In this document: piece after piece, positions 22,051 to 33,956 of the stretch
Numbering within the stretch: the first letter of the stretch is position 1
How the letters are laid out: every line of letters starts with the position of its first letter
Translations under genes and position numbers: made by a program
Notes under the pieces: model-generated
The model's database searches: none
The model's input: only the letters and a program-made list of their open reading frames with translations
What the model was told of the DNA's origin: nothing
NCBI GenBank assembly: GCA_963556695.1
Contig: CAUWAG010000010.1
Location: 682,001-746,000, forward strand
Direction: 5' to 3'
DNA length: 64,000 bases
DNA from: Anthostomella pinea
Lineage: Eukaryota; Ascomycota; Sordariomycetes; Xylariales; Xylariaceae

Positions 22051-22941
22051 GACCGCCGCGGATTTTGGGTGACTGCCATACGCGCCGTGATCTGCGCTGT
22101 GGACTTGGGAGATGAGAGGAAGGGGAATCCGTCTCTTCTGGATGACGCGCTCTGAGCCGTATCTGCTGGAGATGACGTCCTCTGGCGTCGTCTCCTCTGC
22201 CAGCGACGCCCTCACCCTCGCCGTGCCACTCGCGCCGTCGTAGATCGAACTCGCGCCGTGGTCTTCAGGGTGATGAGGTGCTCGTAGAAGGGGAGTACTC
22301 ATCTGACGCGCTCTATTGGAGCCATCTCGGCTGCTGCCACGCGCCGCGGATGACTGCTGCGAACGCCATGGTTTTCGGGGACAAGGTGCTCGTGCTGGCG
22401 ACGCCCTCGGGCTCGCCGCTCCACGCGCTGTACTCTAGTGGGGGTGCCACGCGCTACAGATGACTGCTGCGAGCGCCGTTGTGAACTTGGGAGATGATCG
22501 TGGGGGTCCGATCAACGCGTTGCCACGCGCGCCGTAATCAGCGCCGCGGTCATCGGGTGAGAGGTGATCGTGAAGGAAACACTCACTCCCTGACGCCTTG
22601 AATGACGCGCTCTGAAGCCGACTCTCCCTCGTTGGCGCCCACGTTGGCGCTCTCATAAGCGCTCTGGATGACGCGTTCTGCTGACGCGCTCTCCTTCTGC
22701 TGGGGCCCTGGGATGATGCGCTCTTGAGTCGCCTATCCTCGCGTTGGCGTCCTCACTAGCCCGAAAGCGACGGCGATGTGATGCTCGGTCAGTCCCAGCT
22801 TCAGTCACGCGCCATGAACGACGACGGCCGTCAGATGGGCTCTCGTCGATCTCCAGGCTCTGACTAGGTCAATCGGCCGTCACAGAGATGCTAGCATGAA
22901 GGGAATCTACCCCTATTCCGCACGTTCCAGGATTCCCAACA

Positions 22942-23848
22942 CGAGGTCTGAAAGTGCCTCGACTGCGTCTTGGTGTGATGATGTGCGCAAGTATCGTCCT
23001 TCATGACCATGGCAGCAGACGAGTGCTTCGTGTGCACGTGTAACGGAAGCCGAGTCAGCTCAAGGGTATAGCAACTCTGTCTGTGCAATGCTAGGCCTCC
23101 AAGGAGGCATCGTCGACCTCATCTCCCTCCGGTGACCCCGGGCGCCTGCGTTGACAGGTGGGAAAAAAACCAATATCTGATGTGTAGCCCCGCTGCGACA
23201 GCACGATAATGCGTCTCCTAGCCTTTCGAAGATCTGGATGACGTGTGCATGCGCACGGCCAGTGTCGAGCTCTTGCTGGGGGGTGCTTCTACTGTAATCT
23301 TGATGAACACGTTGCATCCGCTTCTACCAGTCCGTCGCTGGGCATCGAGAGAGTCCGCTGATACGAGAGGCGCGATATATATCAGCGTCATGCCCACCAC
23401 CATTCCCGAACCAGATGCACCGCAGGAAGGTCATGGAATCTCTGATCTCCATCTCGAAGCCCGACATCACGACCAGCGAGTGTCTGAACCCCTCCCTATG
23501 GGCCACGCTTGACCACAGCAAGCATACAGGCCTTATGATTGGCACGGCGGTGCTGTGTATGACCTTGTCGCTGGTGGCCGTTTCGTATCGTTTTCATACG
23601 CGGAAGTATATGCTGAGGCAGGTCGTCGTTGATGACCACATGGCCATAGTGTCTCTGGTCAATAAATAGTCTTCCGAGCGACTATTTTACATCTTCGCAT
23701 TCAAGCTGTTCAATGTCAGGGAAGCCGTGGGGTTGGTCCCGCATTTCAGGCTTCGCATATCAGGTCCACCATGATGAAAACGTTGTGTGCATTGAATCGA
23801 TAGGTACAGACCTTTTGATCCAGAACCGCTGTGACTGCTCACAGATTG
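22942..23848. other. Intergenic region with a possible gene fragment
   Basis: About 900 bp between the transposon-rich segment and the next gene. The only notable frame is at 23415-23669 (described separately). The rest shows nothing supported. Confidence 0.4.
23415..23669 (+). pseudogene. Fragment resembling the N-terminus of a Pth11-like (rhodopsin-type) membrane protein
   Basis: The frame encodes one hydrophobic helix (TGLMIGTAVLCMTLSLVAVS) followed by YRFHTRKYMLRQVVVDDHMA. This has the layout of the first helix and the RFYTR...DDW loop of fungal Pth11-like proteins. It stops after MAIVSLVNK, and the following sequence gives only short pieces (LFYIFAFKLFNVREAVGL) before further stops. The remaining six helices are absent. 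Probably a remnant, or a chance frame. Confidence 0.3.
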
Positions 23849-25083
23849 TTACCTCCCTTCTTCCCAGAAACGATCTAGTGCTTCTTGCCTCACTTCCCAT
23901 GCCCAATGGTGGCAGGTTTGGTGGACGACTGGACTCACGTCGCCCCTCTCGTCATCACCAAGCTCGTCGCCTTCGTCGGTGACGCTCCTTATGCCCTTCT
24001 GGACATACTTCTTGAGGACTGCAACATCCTACGTCAGTGATAAGTCGATATAGAGGGGAGTGAGTGGTTCGCAGCCCTCGGGCGCCTCATCAATCCAGAT
24101 CGATGACCCGGAGAGCTGAACCACAGCGCAAAGGATGAAATGAAGTTCAGCGGACACTTACGAGTCCTCCGCCATCTACCGGTCTCACCGACACATTTCC
24201 TCCACCTACTAATCTGCCGCTCGTCATCGTCGCAGCGCCGTCCGAGCCAGAACCGACAATACCACTGGAACCAGCCGCGGACGTCGTAGTCGTGCGCGAT
24301 CCAGCCGGCCGCCTCCCACTCCTCGATGCTTTGGCCGCACGCCACGCCGTACTTGTTGACCTCGGGATCATACGACTCGGACGTGAGGTAGCGTTCCACG
24401 GACAGGCCGGCGACCCAGGATTCGGGCAGCTCGCGCCAGTCGTCGGAGATGGTGGTGCGCAGGTGGCGCGAGTACAGCGGCCGCCAATAGGAGCCCCCGA
24501 AGCAGCCCTCGCGGTTGATGGCCTCGGGGGACTTGTTGGGCGTGAAGGTCGGGTGGGACTCGAAATGGTAATTTCCCTCGATGTCCCTTGTCGGGGGTAG
24601 TGCTGAGGGGGTCCATGAAGTCCAGCCGGCCATTATCGTCTCGAGCTTTGGAGTAGCTGGTTCCTCCGGGCCGACGGGTATAGGTACTGATGCATTCTTC
24701 TGAGTGCTGCGCGGCGTTGGTTTCCCTCTCGCCGCGCGTACTGAGGGAGGCATCTGGTCCTCGGCATCTTCATTATAGGTAGGTCTTGAAGGGGCGCTGG
24801 CGATGCGGGCAGAGCTGCGTAGGGGCTGGCCGGTCAGAAGCTTGCGCCGTTTCACAGTAGGCTTCTTTGGTGCTACTCCTTGGTTGTTGACCGCGATGGC
24901 TAGTTCATCCTCAACTGAATCTTGCCTACGTCGGCGGTGCCTCACAACAGGTTCCTTTGGTGCCATCACTGCTGGTTTGTTGACGCCTGTGGCCAATCCA
25001 TTCTCAAGACCGAGGTCCCTCACGAGGCTCTGGTTGCGCCTGATGTTCTCGAGGCGGCGAGCTTCGTAAGCGCTCATGTTCAC
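23849..25083 (-). CDS. Conserved fungal protein of unknown function
   Basis: Two exons, 25083-24162 and 24018-23849, give 363 aa. The acceptor TTGCAG before 24018 restores the conserved continuation RRTLLKKYV...SPVVHQTCHHWAWEV and a final EALDRFWEEGR; without splicing the C-terminus is junk. The N-terminus YEARRLENIRRNQSLVRDLGL is predicted helical. A basic, disordered middle (RHRRRRQD, KKPTVKRRKLL) suggests nuclear location. The conserved domain runs from about 185: FTPNKSPEAINREG, FGGSYWRPLYSRHLRTTISD, WRELPESWVAGL, YDPEVNKYGVACGQSIEEWE and GWFQWYCRFWLGRRCDDDERQ. I recognise the domain as widespread in filamentous fungi but know no assigned biochemical activity. Confidence 0.8.
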
Positions 25084-26049
25084 TCCGAGTAGACTGGTAT
25101 GGGGTGCTGAGACGGGTTATGTGTCGACACAAAGGCATTAAGGAGGCAGGGAGGTACCTAGGGAGTCGAAAAAGCGCCAATACGTCATACAATTAAGGTA
25201 CATACCTACCTAGGTTAGTTCTTTCAGCCCGTCTCTTGACAGATGCTTGGCTGCTTGGCACTTGTAGGGCTGACGCGCCGTTGAAATTGTAGTCTCCAGT
25301 ACCTTGGAGAAAGTGAAATAGAAGACACGCCAGTACATGCCATATGATACAAGACATGATCTTTTGGATTGGCCATGATTCAAGTTGTCCGTTCGAAGCC
25401 AAATGGGAGCCGTACCAGAATTGCAGGTCTAAGCTAACGAATGCTTTGAAGAGACGAGGTGTAGAACCTATTAATGAGTAGCGAAGTTATAAACGTTCAA
25501 CTAATGCTTTAACCGTTTATTAGCAGTTTATCAACCGAGAATTAATCGTTGTTGTTATTATGGAATCGCCAAGACTTAGTGCGAAGACAAAGCTTCCTTA
25601 GCTCCGGACTCGGGACTCCTCAGCCGCGCCGCCCTAGATTCTATTATTCTATTATTCTATTATTCTAATCCCGCTCAAGAAGCAGTGTTCGTTGACTCCA
25701 TGGGCATCAAATGCATTCGACAACCTCAAGCCATTGAGGCCAGCCACAGCAGCGGGCGGCTGTCAGACAAATAACGGCCGGAGAAAGCGGCCAATGGTCC
25801 ATGGACCCTGTCCGATCCAGATTCGAGCAACGACTTGCGCCGGATGAAACCAGCAACTCTGAACTTCCTCTTACATGATCGACCATGCGCCACCCCTTTT
25901 ACGTTCTGAAGACTACCAGCCCACGAGGGTATCAATATACGCGTGGCAGTCAGTGCCAGAGTCGTGGTGCTGCGTCCATCGTCAATGCAACAACCCATCG
26001 ATTGTATATACCGCTCATCTTGTCGTGATCATTGTGATCATTGGCCACC
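25084..26049. other. Intergenic region with an 8-bp microsatellite
   Basis: Divergent promoters of the flanking genes. CTATTATT is repeated about 3.4 times at 25641-25667. AT-rich sequence lies around 25480-25560. No supported gene. Confidence 0.5.
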
Positions 26050-28183
26050 ATGTCGCGCAGTTCCTCCGATAGTACCGCCACCGAGGCCTTCCCTGATGTG
26101 CCCGACATCCAGATCGCTTCGCCATCGCCGTCACCGTCACCGCAACCTCCATTTGGGCTCACTTCAATCACTGCGACCGCGAGCGCCCCGACCGTTGTCC
26201 CTCCACCGAACCCCAACCGAGCACGAGTACACTATGCGATGAACGTCGACACCGCCGCTATACCGCAGTCAGCTCCCCACCTGCCGTCATTGTCCCCAAG
26301 CCCAGGCATACGGCGGCGCAACACTCGGTCCAATACCTTCGTGACTATCGATGATTACGAGGACTATGAAAGGCGTCCGGGATGGCAGCCAGGCGCAGAG
26401 CCCGGTCTTGATCCTTCGAAACCTGATGGCGGACAGGACTCCATGCCCAAGCTCCATGCCGAATGTCAGATCACCGTCGTAGACTTCTCGCAGAATGATT
26501 TGAAGGTGCAAGAGCTGGACAATGCCGGACTCATCGACTTCGTCAAGGCGCCCCAGCCCTCGTGGGTCAAATGTAGATGGATCAACGTCAACGGCCTCTC
26601 TTGGGATGTCATCCAAGCCTTGGGCAATTACAAAAACCTGCATAGGCTCGCTATCGAAGATATCATGAATACGAGGAATCGCACAAAGGCCGACTGGTGA
26701 GTGACGCTCGCACTCCACACCCAAACCTCATTGCATGGCCTGACTCTGTTTGTCTCGAAAAGGTATGCGAACCACGCTTTCCTCATTCTCACTTGCCAAA
26801 AGCTGGTGCGTATGATGGACGACAACGACAGCAGTAGTGATAGCGACGACGAAGACGACGGCTTCAGTGTTAAGAGTCACCGATCCGTGCAGAGCGCAGT
26901 GAAGAAGGTCAATCGATGGATTACAGGCAAGAAGAGGCAGCATCCAACAGCCGCCGGCGTACTGGAGAGCGGGAGGAGGAGGAAGAATCCGCCCTCGACC
27001 TCTAGCACCAGCTTCACGCATCAGCCTACCGGCTTTTCCGACGTGTTCAATCCCAACACTATTTGCACCCTGCAGAGATATCACGCGGCACCGAATACTG
27101 CAAGGACAGAGTACATGGAGAAGCACTCGGCGTTGGCTTCTAGGGGCTTGGCTGTCATGGCCGAACAGGTGGCGATGTTCATCACCTCGGACAACACCGT
27201 GATCGCTTTCTTTGAGCAGTCGGCTGACGACGTCGAGAGACCCATCCTCGCGCGTCTGCAAAGTCCCACCACGATCCTGCGCCAGTCTTGCGATGCCTCC
27301 ATGGTAGCTCAGGCTATCATTGATGCCATCATCGACATGGCCATTCCCGTGACTGCGTGCTATGCTGACGTTGTCGGTGATTTGGAAATCGACGTTCTTA
27401 CCCATCCGAACATTAGTCATACCAAAAACCTATACATCATCATTTCAGAGATCAACAAGCTGTTCAGCTTTGTGAACCCTATTCAGACCCTCATCAGCGC
27501 CTTGCGTGATCACAAGACGAAGCTGTCGACACACGAGGAGGTAACGCGAGAGCTGCAAAATCCGCTGATGGGCGTCATCATAACGCCAATGGCATATACC
27601 TACCTCGGCGATGTGGTAAGTAGTACTCTCCTTGTCCAACATTACCATCTGGCGTTTGCAATGCTCGTGATCGGCTACTCCCCTTGTCCAAGACTGCGGC
27701 CTGCGTTAGGTGCTAACCAAGTAATCATAAAAGTACGATCACTGCGTCCTTATCACCGAGAATCTGAACCAAATCAAGGAATCGGCGAACCATATGATAG
27801 ACCTGATTTTCAACACTATTGCGACGTACCAGAACGAAAGCATGAAGCAACTGACAATTGCCACCATAATCTTCTTGCCCCTGACTTTTCTGACGGGTTA
27901 CTTTGGCCAAAACTTCACAGGTTTCGGGGCTATAGACGGCTCCGTCATATACTTGTGAGCTTCTCGTTATCCTAGCTTGAGGTCTTAGAAATCACTGACT
28001 GACGTGCGTAGCTGGAAAATTGCGATCCCACTTGCAGTATTTACCATCGCTGTACTAATGCGCGAGGTCATGTACGACTCGTTTGTGCGGTTCTTCCAAC
28101 GGCGGCACATCGTCGGTGTCAGGAAAAAGCGAAACAAGAGAATGAAGAGGTCACAGAGAGATAGAAGACCACGGTCGTCGTGA
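26050..28183 (+). CDS. CorA-type divalent metal ion transporter with a GQN selectivity motif
   Basis: Four exons, 26050-26696, 26763-27615, 27734-27954 and 28012-28183, give 630 aa. A long disordered Ser/Pro-rich N-terminus precedes the CorA cytosolic domain ([26 protein letters not shown]). A Ser/Asp-rich insert ([16 protein letters not shown]) interrupts it. Near the C-terminus are two membrane helices. The first ([20 protein letters not shown]) ends in YFGQNF in place of the canonical GMN signature. The second is [20 protein letters not shown] basic tail ([16 protein letters not shown]) follows. CorA proteins are pentameric channels for magnesium or related ions. A GQN variant suggests altered selectivity, but the substrate cannot be read from sequence. 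The ATG at 26050 has a strong Kozak-like CCACC context. Confidence 0.88.
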
Positions 28184-28939
28184 GGCTCATACAACCTGGC
28201 TTCAGACAGACGACTTTCCCGGCGTCACGGAGTTGATGGTATGGTTCCTCTCTAGGAAGCACTGCGTATAGATACCCATGTAATGATTACTGATTAGCAG
28301 TACTTCAATATCATGTTACTCCAAAGGCCGAAAAACTCCTGGTGAGAAAGGAAGGCACAGTCTTTCTTTGACGTGACTACAATACCAGAGCAATTTCCTT
28401 GAAGATTGCGTCTTCTACATCGATGATCGAGAAGATGTGATGTAGCTGATAAGGGACACACTCAGTCACAGATCATAATCTCCGATTCTCTCGCTGTCCT
28501 GGCCCAGACCCGTCGTCACTGCGGCGAAGGATGCGCATTCATCATGACTGTCAGTCACGTCTCGAAGGCAAGCCAAAGGGTCCCAGGGACTCCGAAATGT
28601 GGAATGATACGTTCTCATTAGACCCGGCTTCAATGGCTGTGGGAACGCTATCTGTATACATCAAAGTAGGCATTCATCGGAAAGCAAGTCGCGTACATCA
28701 CCTATCCGAAGATGAGGATTGACTTGCCCGAGGCAAGATGATGTTGTTAGTAGACCCGCACCGGTACTGCTTACATGTGCCACTGCGGCTGTGTTAGTTG
28801 CTGTGTAAGATCGTGTGGCTTGAATGTCGTTTGACCCACACCATGCAGTTGGCCGATCTCCTCAGCCTCACCTTCTTCTCCGATACCAACACAGCAGACC
28901 TGTGCCAGTGACGAGCAGAAGTCGTGTGGTTCGGCGGAG
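28184..28939. other. Intergenic region
   Basis: About 750 bp between tandem plus-strand genes; the 3' UTR of the transporter and promoter of the next gene. Short frames only. Confidence 0.45.
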
Positions 28940-30454
28940 ATGGAAACCCATCAGAAGGCAGTTCTTGCCATCTCCGAGCGGGCGAAGCAGTTCTATGCCC
29001 GCCAGGAGCCATTCCGGCTCTACCATGGCTCCACCAACAGCACGCGCGTCGCCCACAAAGACCGCAACAACACCGTCGACACCAGCTCGCTCAATGGTAT
29101 CCTGGAAATCGACACGGCCAGGAAGACTGCTCTCGTAGAGCCGAATGTCCCCATGGATCAGCTCGTGGGGGCCGCCCTGAAGAAGGGCCTGGTGCCCCTG
29201 GTCGTGATGGAGTTCCCCGGCATCACCGCTGGCGGGGGTTTCAGCGGCTCTGCGGGCGAGAGCAGTTCCTGTCGCCACGGGCCGTTCGACTCGACTGTCA
29301 ATTCAATCGAGATTGTCCTGCCAAATGGGGATATCGCAAGGGCTTCAAAGACGGACAAGCCAGACCTCTTCTGGGGAGCGGCGTCGGCGTTCGGAACGCT
29401 CGGCATCGTCACGCTGCTGGAGATCCAGCTGCGAGATGCCAAGAGCTTCGTCCAGCTGACGCATTATCCCATCTCGAACTTTGCGAAGGCTTCCCAGAAG
29501 ATACAGGAGGAGGTTGCGGATGAGACCGTCGACTACGTGGATGGCATCGCGTTCTCAGCCGACTCGATCGTGGTGTGTTCCGGCCGCCTCGTCGATGCCG
29601 TTCCAGTGGGGACCAAACCTCGGAAGTACTTGGGTCGTCGGGATCCATGGTTTTACCTCGATGTCCAGAAGCGTGCCACGAAGACGTCCCAGCCAGTTGT
29701 TGACTATGTCCCACTGGAAGACTATCTCTTCCGGTGGGATCGCGGCGGATTTTGGGTAGCTAAATACGCCTACAGGTATTTTCTGACGCCCTTCAACCGG
29801 ATCACAAGGTACCTGCTCGACACCTTCATGCACGCCCGTGTGATGTACCATGCGTTACACAAATCTGGTCTCTCCGATACGTACATCATCCAGGACGTGG
29901 GCGTACCCTACGAATCCGTGGAGGTGTTCCATCAATGGCTGGACGAGGAACTGAAGATCTATCCCATGTGGCTATGCCCCATCCGCGTCCGGCGAGACGC
30001 GCCCAACTCGAACCACGGCCTGCATGCCGCCTTTGCCGATCCCAGCCGCCCGGAGTTCGTGTTGAACTTCGGCGTTTGGGGTCCCGGCCCGGGCCAGTAC
30101 AGCGAGCTGGTGCGGCAGAACCGGGCCATTGAGCAGAAGGTCCACGAGCTTGGAGGGAACAAGACGCTGTATGCCCAGGCTTATTATACAGAAGACGAGT
30201 TCTGGGAGTCTTATAACCGACCCGCTTACGAGGCCGCTCGCGCGAAGTACCATGCATCCCACTTGCCGAGTGTCTATGACAAGGTCAAGGTCGACGAGGA
30301 TGCGAAGAGGAAGGTCAGAGAGCATTCGCGCATGCCGTCGGCGCTTCGTACCGTGTGGCCATTCCAGGGGCTTTACGGCGTCTACAAGGCGTGGCGCGGT
30401 GGCGATTATCTCCTACAGACGAGGAAGGCGTCGGCCAATCGCAAGGATGTTTGA
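28940..30454 (+). CDS. FAD-linked oxidoreductase, delta(24)-sterol reductase (DHCR24)-like
   Basis: Intronless frame of 504 aa. The FAD-binding domain (BBE/PCMH type) is marked by FRLYHGSTNSTR, VEPNVPMDQLV, VVMEFPGITAGGGFSGSAGE, GPFDSTVNSIEIVLPNGDIA and FWGAASAFGTLGIVTLLEI. The C-terminal half has the DHCR24 features WFYLDVQ, PLEDYLFRWDRGGFWVAKYA and YIIQDVGVPYESVEVFHQWL, and the closing VWPFQGLYGVYKAWRGGDY-type tail. Plant and animal relatives reduce the side-chain double bond of sterols. Ergosterol-making fungi do not need that reaction, so the natural substrate here is open. No signal peptide, though DHCR24 proteins can be membrane-associated. The start is set at METHQKA, just before the first conserved helix. 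It converges with the next gene, 180 bp apart. Confidence 0.87.
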   Translation: METHQKAVLAISERAKQFYARQEPFRLYHGSTNSTRVAHKDRNNTVDTSSLNGILEIDTARKTALVEPNVPMDQLVGAALKKGLVPLVVMEFPGITAGGGFSGSAGESSSCRHGPFDSTVNSIEIVLPNGDIARASKTDKPDLFWGAASAFGTLGIVTLLEIQLRDAKSFVQLTHYPISNFAKASQKIQEEVADETVDYVDGIAFSADSIVVCSGRLVDAVPVGTKPRKYLGRRDPWFYLDVQKRATKTSQPVVDYVPLEDYLFRWDRGGFWVAKYAYRYFLTPFNRITRYLLDTFMHARVMYHALHKSGLSDTYIIQDVGVPYESVEVFHQWLDEELKIYPMWLCPIRVRRDAPNSNHGLHAAFADPSRPEFVLNFGVWGPGPGQYSELVRQNRAIEQKVHELGGNKTLYAQAYYTEDEFWESYNRPAYEAARAKYHASHLPSVYDKVKVDEDAKRKVREHSRMPSALRTVWPFQGLYGVYKAWRGGDYLLQTRKASANRKDV

Positions 30455-30633
30455 TAATCTCACAGGACATCTACGTGTAAGATTTTCCGGTTATGTACTC
30501 TTCAAGTCCTTATGTGTTGGACAACATGGCCTATTATTTGTCTATTATCTGCGATACCCATCTCTCAAAGATGAACGAGACCGAAGTTATTGTGTCTTAA
30601 CTTATGCTACGCGCACAGATTGCATGTTCCTTC

Positions 30634-32134
30634 TTAGTCGGTTCGCTTGACGACGTAGACACCACGCTCGATGGTGTTAATGATCAGGTACCCGCTGGCG
30701 AAGTACGGGTAGTTGCTCCAGGTGCCAAGGAACTCGATCTCACCGCCACCCTCGTCGTTGTCGTCCTCGGGGTAGATGTCGAAGTGGGCGACCTTAGAGA
30801 CGCCGGCGCCGGTGGGGTCATCGGGGATGGACGAGATGTCCAGGACGTGGAGACCGCCTCCGTAGTTGGACTGGTAGGCGAAGCCGCCGTTGATGAACTG
30901 GTTGTGGTCGATGTTCTTGACCTTGCCGCTGTAGTAGCCCGTCTGCTTCGGCGCCTCGAGCGAGCTGATGTCCCAGATGTACGTGATGGGGTAGCCGGCC
31001 GCGCCCGGGCCGACCTTGTCGTACTCGTCGTACTCGTCGTCGAGCACCAGGTACTGCTGGTTCTGGGTGTCGAGCACCCAGCCCTGGTGCGTGTAGGCCG
31101 CGCCCTCGTAAGAGGTGCGCGAAATGATGGTCGCGGCCGCCTTGTCGGTCACGTTGTAGATGGTCAGGGTGTCCTCGTTGTAGCCGTAGCAGATGTCGGT
31201 GCCGACGTACTTGTCGTCGGGGCCGCGGTACACCAGGCACTGGGCGTCGTGCACGTATCCGTCGGCCGAGGCACACCCGGGCGAGACGAGGTTCTCCATG
31301 TCCGACAGGTCGATGAAGATGAGACCCGACTTGCACTTGTCAGTTCGCGGCATGGCGCCGGACGCAATGGCGTAGCCCATCTCCTCGTTGGTCTGGACGG
31401 TGTGCGAGCGGCCGATGGGCAGGCCGTCGAAGTGGTAGATGTCGTCAGCGTTGCTGAAGACGACGGGGCTCGCCGGGTCGACGTCGAGCAGCTTCTTCAT
31501 GTCGAAGAACTGCACGCCGTGGTTGACGGCCTCGCTGCCGATGACCATGTAGCTCTGGTAGCCCTTCATCTCGCGCCACAGCGACGGGTCGGCCTCGGTC
31601 CACTGCGGCAGGCGGCCGAGGTAGACGAGCTTGCCCTCGGCGCTGATCTCCATGAAGGCAGCGCCGTCCGACTGGCCGACGGCCATGAACTCGCGGCCGT
31701 CCTCGCTGGTCCAGCCCCACGAGCCGGCGCCCTCGCCGCCGTCGCTGCCGAGGTCGGCGTGCGACTTGAAGTCGTACAGGTCGATGTTGCTGCAGTTGAA
31801 GGTGTAGAGGGGGTCGCCTTCCACGAGCTCCGCCAGTCCGCCGACGCAGGGGACGTAGTCGACTGCGGCGTCCATGCTCTTGTACTGGCTCGAGTCGAAG
31901 AGGCCTTGTTGTCTTCGGCTGTCCCAGAACGCCTGTGACTTGTCAGCGCATCCTCTCTAGAGAATGTCAGGGCAGACTGGATCGACCCCTTACCGTCTTG
32001 ATGTCCATGATCTCCTGGTGTCTGACACCGCTGTCGTAGAGCGACGCGGCCAGCTCCTCGTTGGGCGCCATCTCCTTGGCGAGCGCATAGCTGGAGAAGG
32101 CCGCAAGGGCGGCGGCGTTCAGCGAGTACTTCAT
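30634..32134 (-). CDS. Secreted LVIVD-repeat / choice-of-anchor B type beta-propeller protein
   Basis: Two exons, 32134-31994 and 31932-30634, give 479 aa. Exon 1 supplies a signal peptide (MKYSLNAAALAAFSSYALAK) and the sequence DSGVRHQEIMDIKT. Exon 2 has repeated beta-propeller blades with FMAVGQSDGAAFMEI, YMVIGSEAVNHGVQFFDM, GLIFIDLSDMENL, ITYIWDISSLEAPKQTGYY, GGGLHVLDISSIP and LIINTIERGVYVVKR. These fit the LVIVD-repeat/choice-of-anchor B family, whose enzymatic role is unknown. It is likely extracellular. A TATATA word at 32234-32239 lies about 100 bp upstream of the start. Codon use is strongly GC-rich, as in highly expressed fungal genes, which makes the opposite strand falsely open along most of the gene. 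Confidence 0.85.
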
Positions 32135-33956
32135 TCTGAGCGGTTGTGAAAAAGACTCCAGACGATCACGATTCCTTCACAGCTGATGGTCGTCTGATAC
32201 CAGAGACCGGGGAATGATAGACCATGGCTCCTTATATACCTCTGTGCGTCCGCCGAATCATGGGCCAAGCCAGCCGCGATAAGCTTCCGCTGCTTCGCAG
32301 CAAACCCTTGACGCCCTATATCGCGCTGCCGGTGGCATCGCGAGCCCAGATACTGCCGTCGCATCCCAATATACCAATGCGGTAGGTGGACGCCTCTTTA
32401 ACATGCAAACGAGCTTGGCCGTTGAACAACAAAGGTCGGAACCCGGCAGTTGAACTGCGCCTGCATCTTGGCTGGATCTTGGCGCCTCTCAAAGTTCCCC
32501 CTGATTGAATCGCGGCATTCGTGATGCCTCTCACGTAAGCCGTGCCGCACCCGAGCTGCCCAATCGGTAGTCTTTCTCTTCCTATATCATGGCGTGGCAA
32601 TAGGGGGGCCAGAATTGAGAAGGTGCTCGCCGCTGGACCGCAGGTTGCTGATAATAATACAGGCAGGCCGCCTGCATCCATTCAGCCAGTCCCCGAGTTC
32701 CAACCCCGTCCTGTAACGGCGATTCTCGTATCGGTGTAGCCCTGCTGCTCCGAAGGAATCTGGGCGCCTGCACTAGGCTGACTTCCTCTGTGGGGTAACG
32801 TTATAAAGCAGGTCCGGTTCTCGAAGGGTCTGGGGAGCCTGGGAGGTTGCAATATGCCCGCCCTGAGCGCAGAATTCTCGCAAGATCTCGGGCATTGGAT
32901 GTTGATAAGGCCTGCCAAAGAGCGAAATTCCCTCCGGCCGGCACTTTGATCATCAGCTATTGGCCTGGTTGCGGCACGCAAGACCTGCGGAGAGGGACGG
33001 CATCCGGGGAAGACGCCACCACCCCGGCCTAGCCGCGGTTGGAATGCAGCGGCTGAGTACTGAGATCCTCACCGATCATAGCCCCTTCCAAGACACATCA
33101 TACTCCTATAAAGGAAAGTCGGGTCCTGTCATGGTTGTCTAAGTCGCCGTTGCCGGACGGTTCCTTGGCGTTGGAGTAGGACCGCAGGGAAGCTAGAATC
33201 AAGCTTGAAGAGACGCCTGCTGCGACCTGCGCCTTCCAGCGACTTGGAGCCACTCCGTTTGACCAGGAGCAGGTGATTTGCTCAAAGTAAGGCGTCATCA
33301 TTCAGATGGGCTGTTCTCGAGCGGATAGGGGTGTTTGTTGCGAGTGGTGAGGGGCGTCCCCCTTTGCAAGACAAGAAAATCGATCATAGCTCCAGCATTC
33401 ACTTCATTGGCTCGGATCGCACAAGTCATGGAGACTGGAGAGCTGGCAAAAAAGTGCAGGTTGAGGAGGAAGTGTGAGGATAGTCTCTGGAAATATTCAG
33501 CGAAATATCGCGGGCCCATGGGACTTTGTACTGCTCGCAGGTCAGCGCATATTCGAGCCCATGTCGTGTATGCATCCAAGTTTACTCATCTTAAACACCT
33601 ACATAAATCACTCATACTTGCGCAGAACCTGCTCAATCTTCAAAGGCCTGCATGGCTTCGGACTACTACACACCACTGGTGTGACTAATGCTTGTGTTGG
33701 TACTGTCAGTGATCAGCGACATCAAGTAATTGTTCAGTCCAAAAGAGATTTATCAAAGTTCCTCAAGGTGACAAGAGGAGCATGTTGAACTGGTGACAGT
33801 TCCTTGTCGAAGTACACCACGCTTCAACTACTGAGTGCTCGTAATGTTTCGAACGGCGTGAAAGGCAACAATAAAAACACAAGTGCCTTGTGTGTCATGG
33901 TCCGATTTCTGGTAACTTTAGACTTTGTGTTCCCAACCCAGCGGATTGAGAGATGG
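32135..33956. other. Intergenic region
   Basis: About 1.8 kb upstream of the LVIVD-protein gene. Several short frames on both strands, none with family motifs. CT-rich and dispersed sequence only. Confidence 0.4.

Larger units (their letters stand above)
19483..22941. mobile_element. 3.5-kb element with about 45-bp imperfect inverted ends
   Basis: The left end starts TGTCGGGAACCCTGGTAAGT and goes on to GGGGTAGATTCCCTT. The right end is its reverse complement with a few changes (ending CCAGGATTCCCAACA at 22941). A third copy of this end lies inside the element at 16070. The interior is GC-rich and repetitive, with recurring words such as CTGCTGCGAACGCC and GATGACGCGCTCTG. No transposase was recognised. 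It hosts a solo LTR (21027-21230) and a tRNA-like insertion (about 21738-22050). No convincing target duplication was found, so the exact limits are inferred from the inverted ends. Confidence 0.5.

Noticed and set aside
30604..31938. 444-codon plus-strand frame
   Set aside because: Antisense shadow of the LVIVD-repeat gene; composition is Val/Leu/Ala/Arg-rich without any family motif, while the minus strand has clear propeller repeats and a signal peptide exon.
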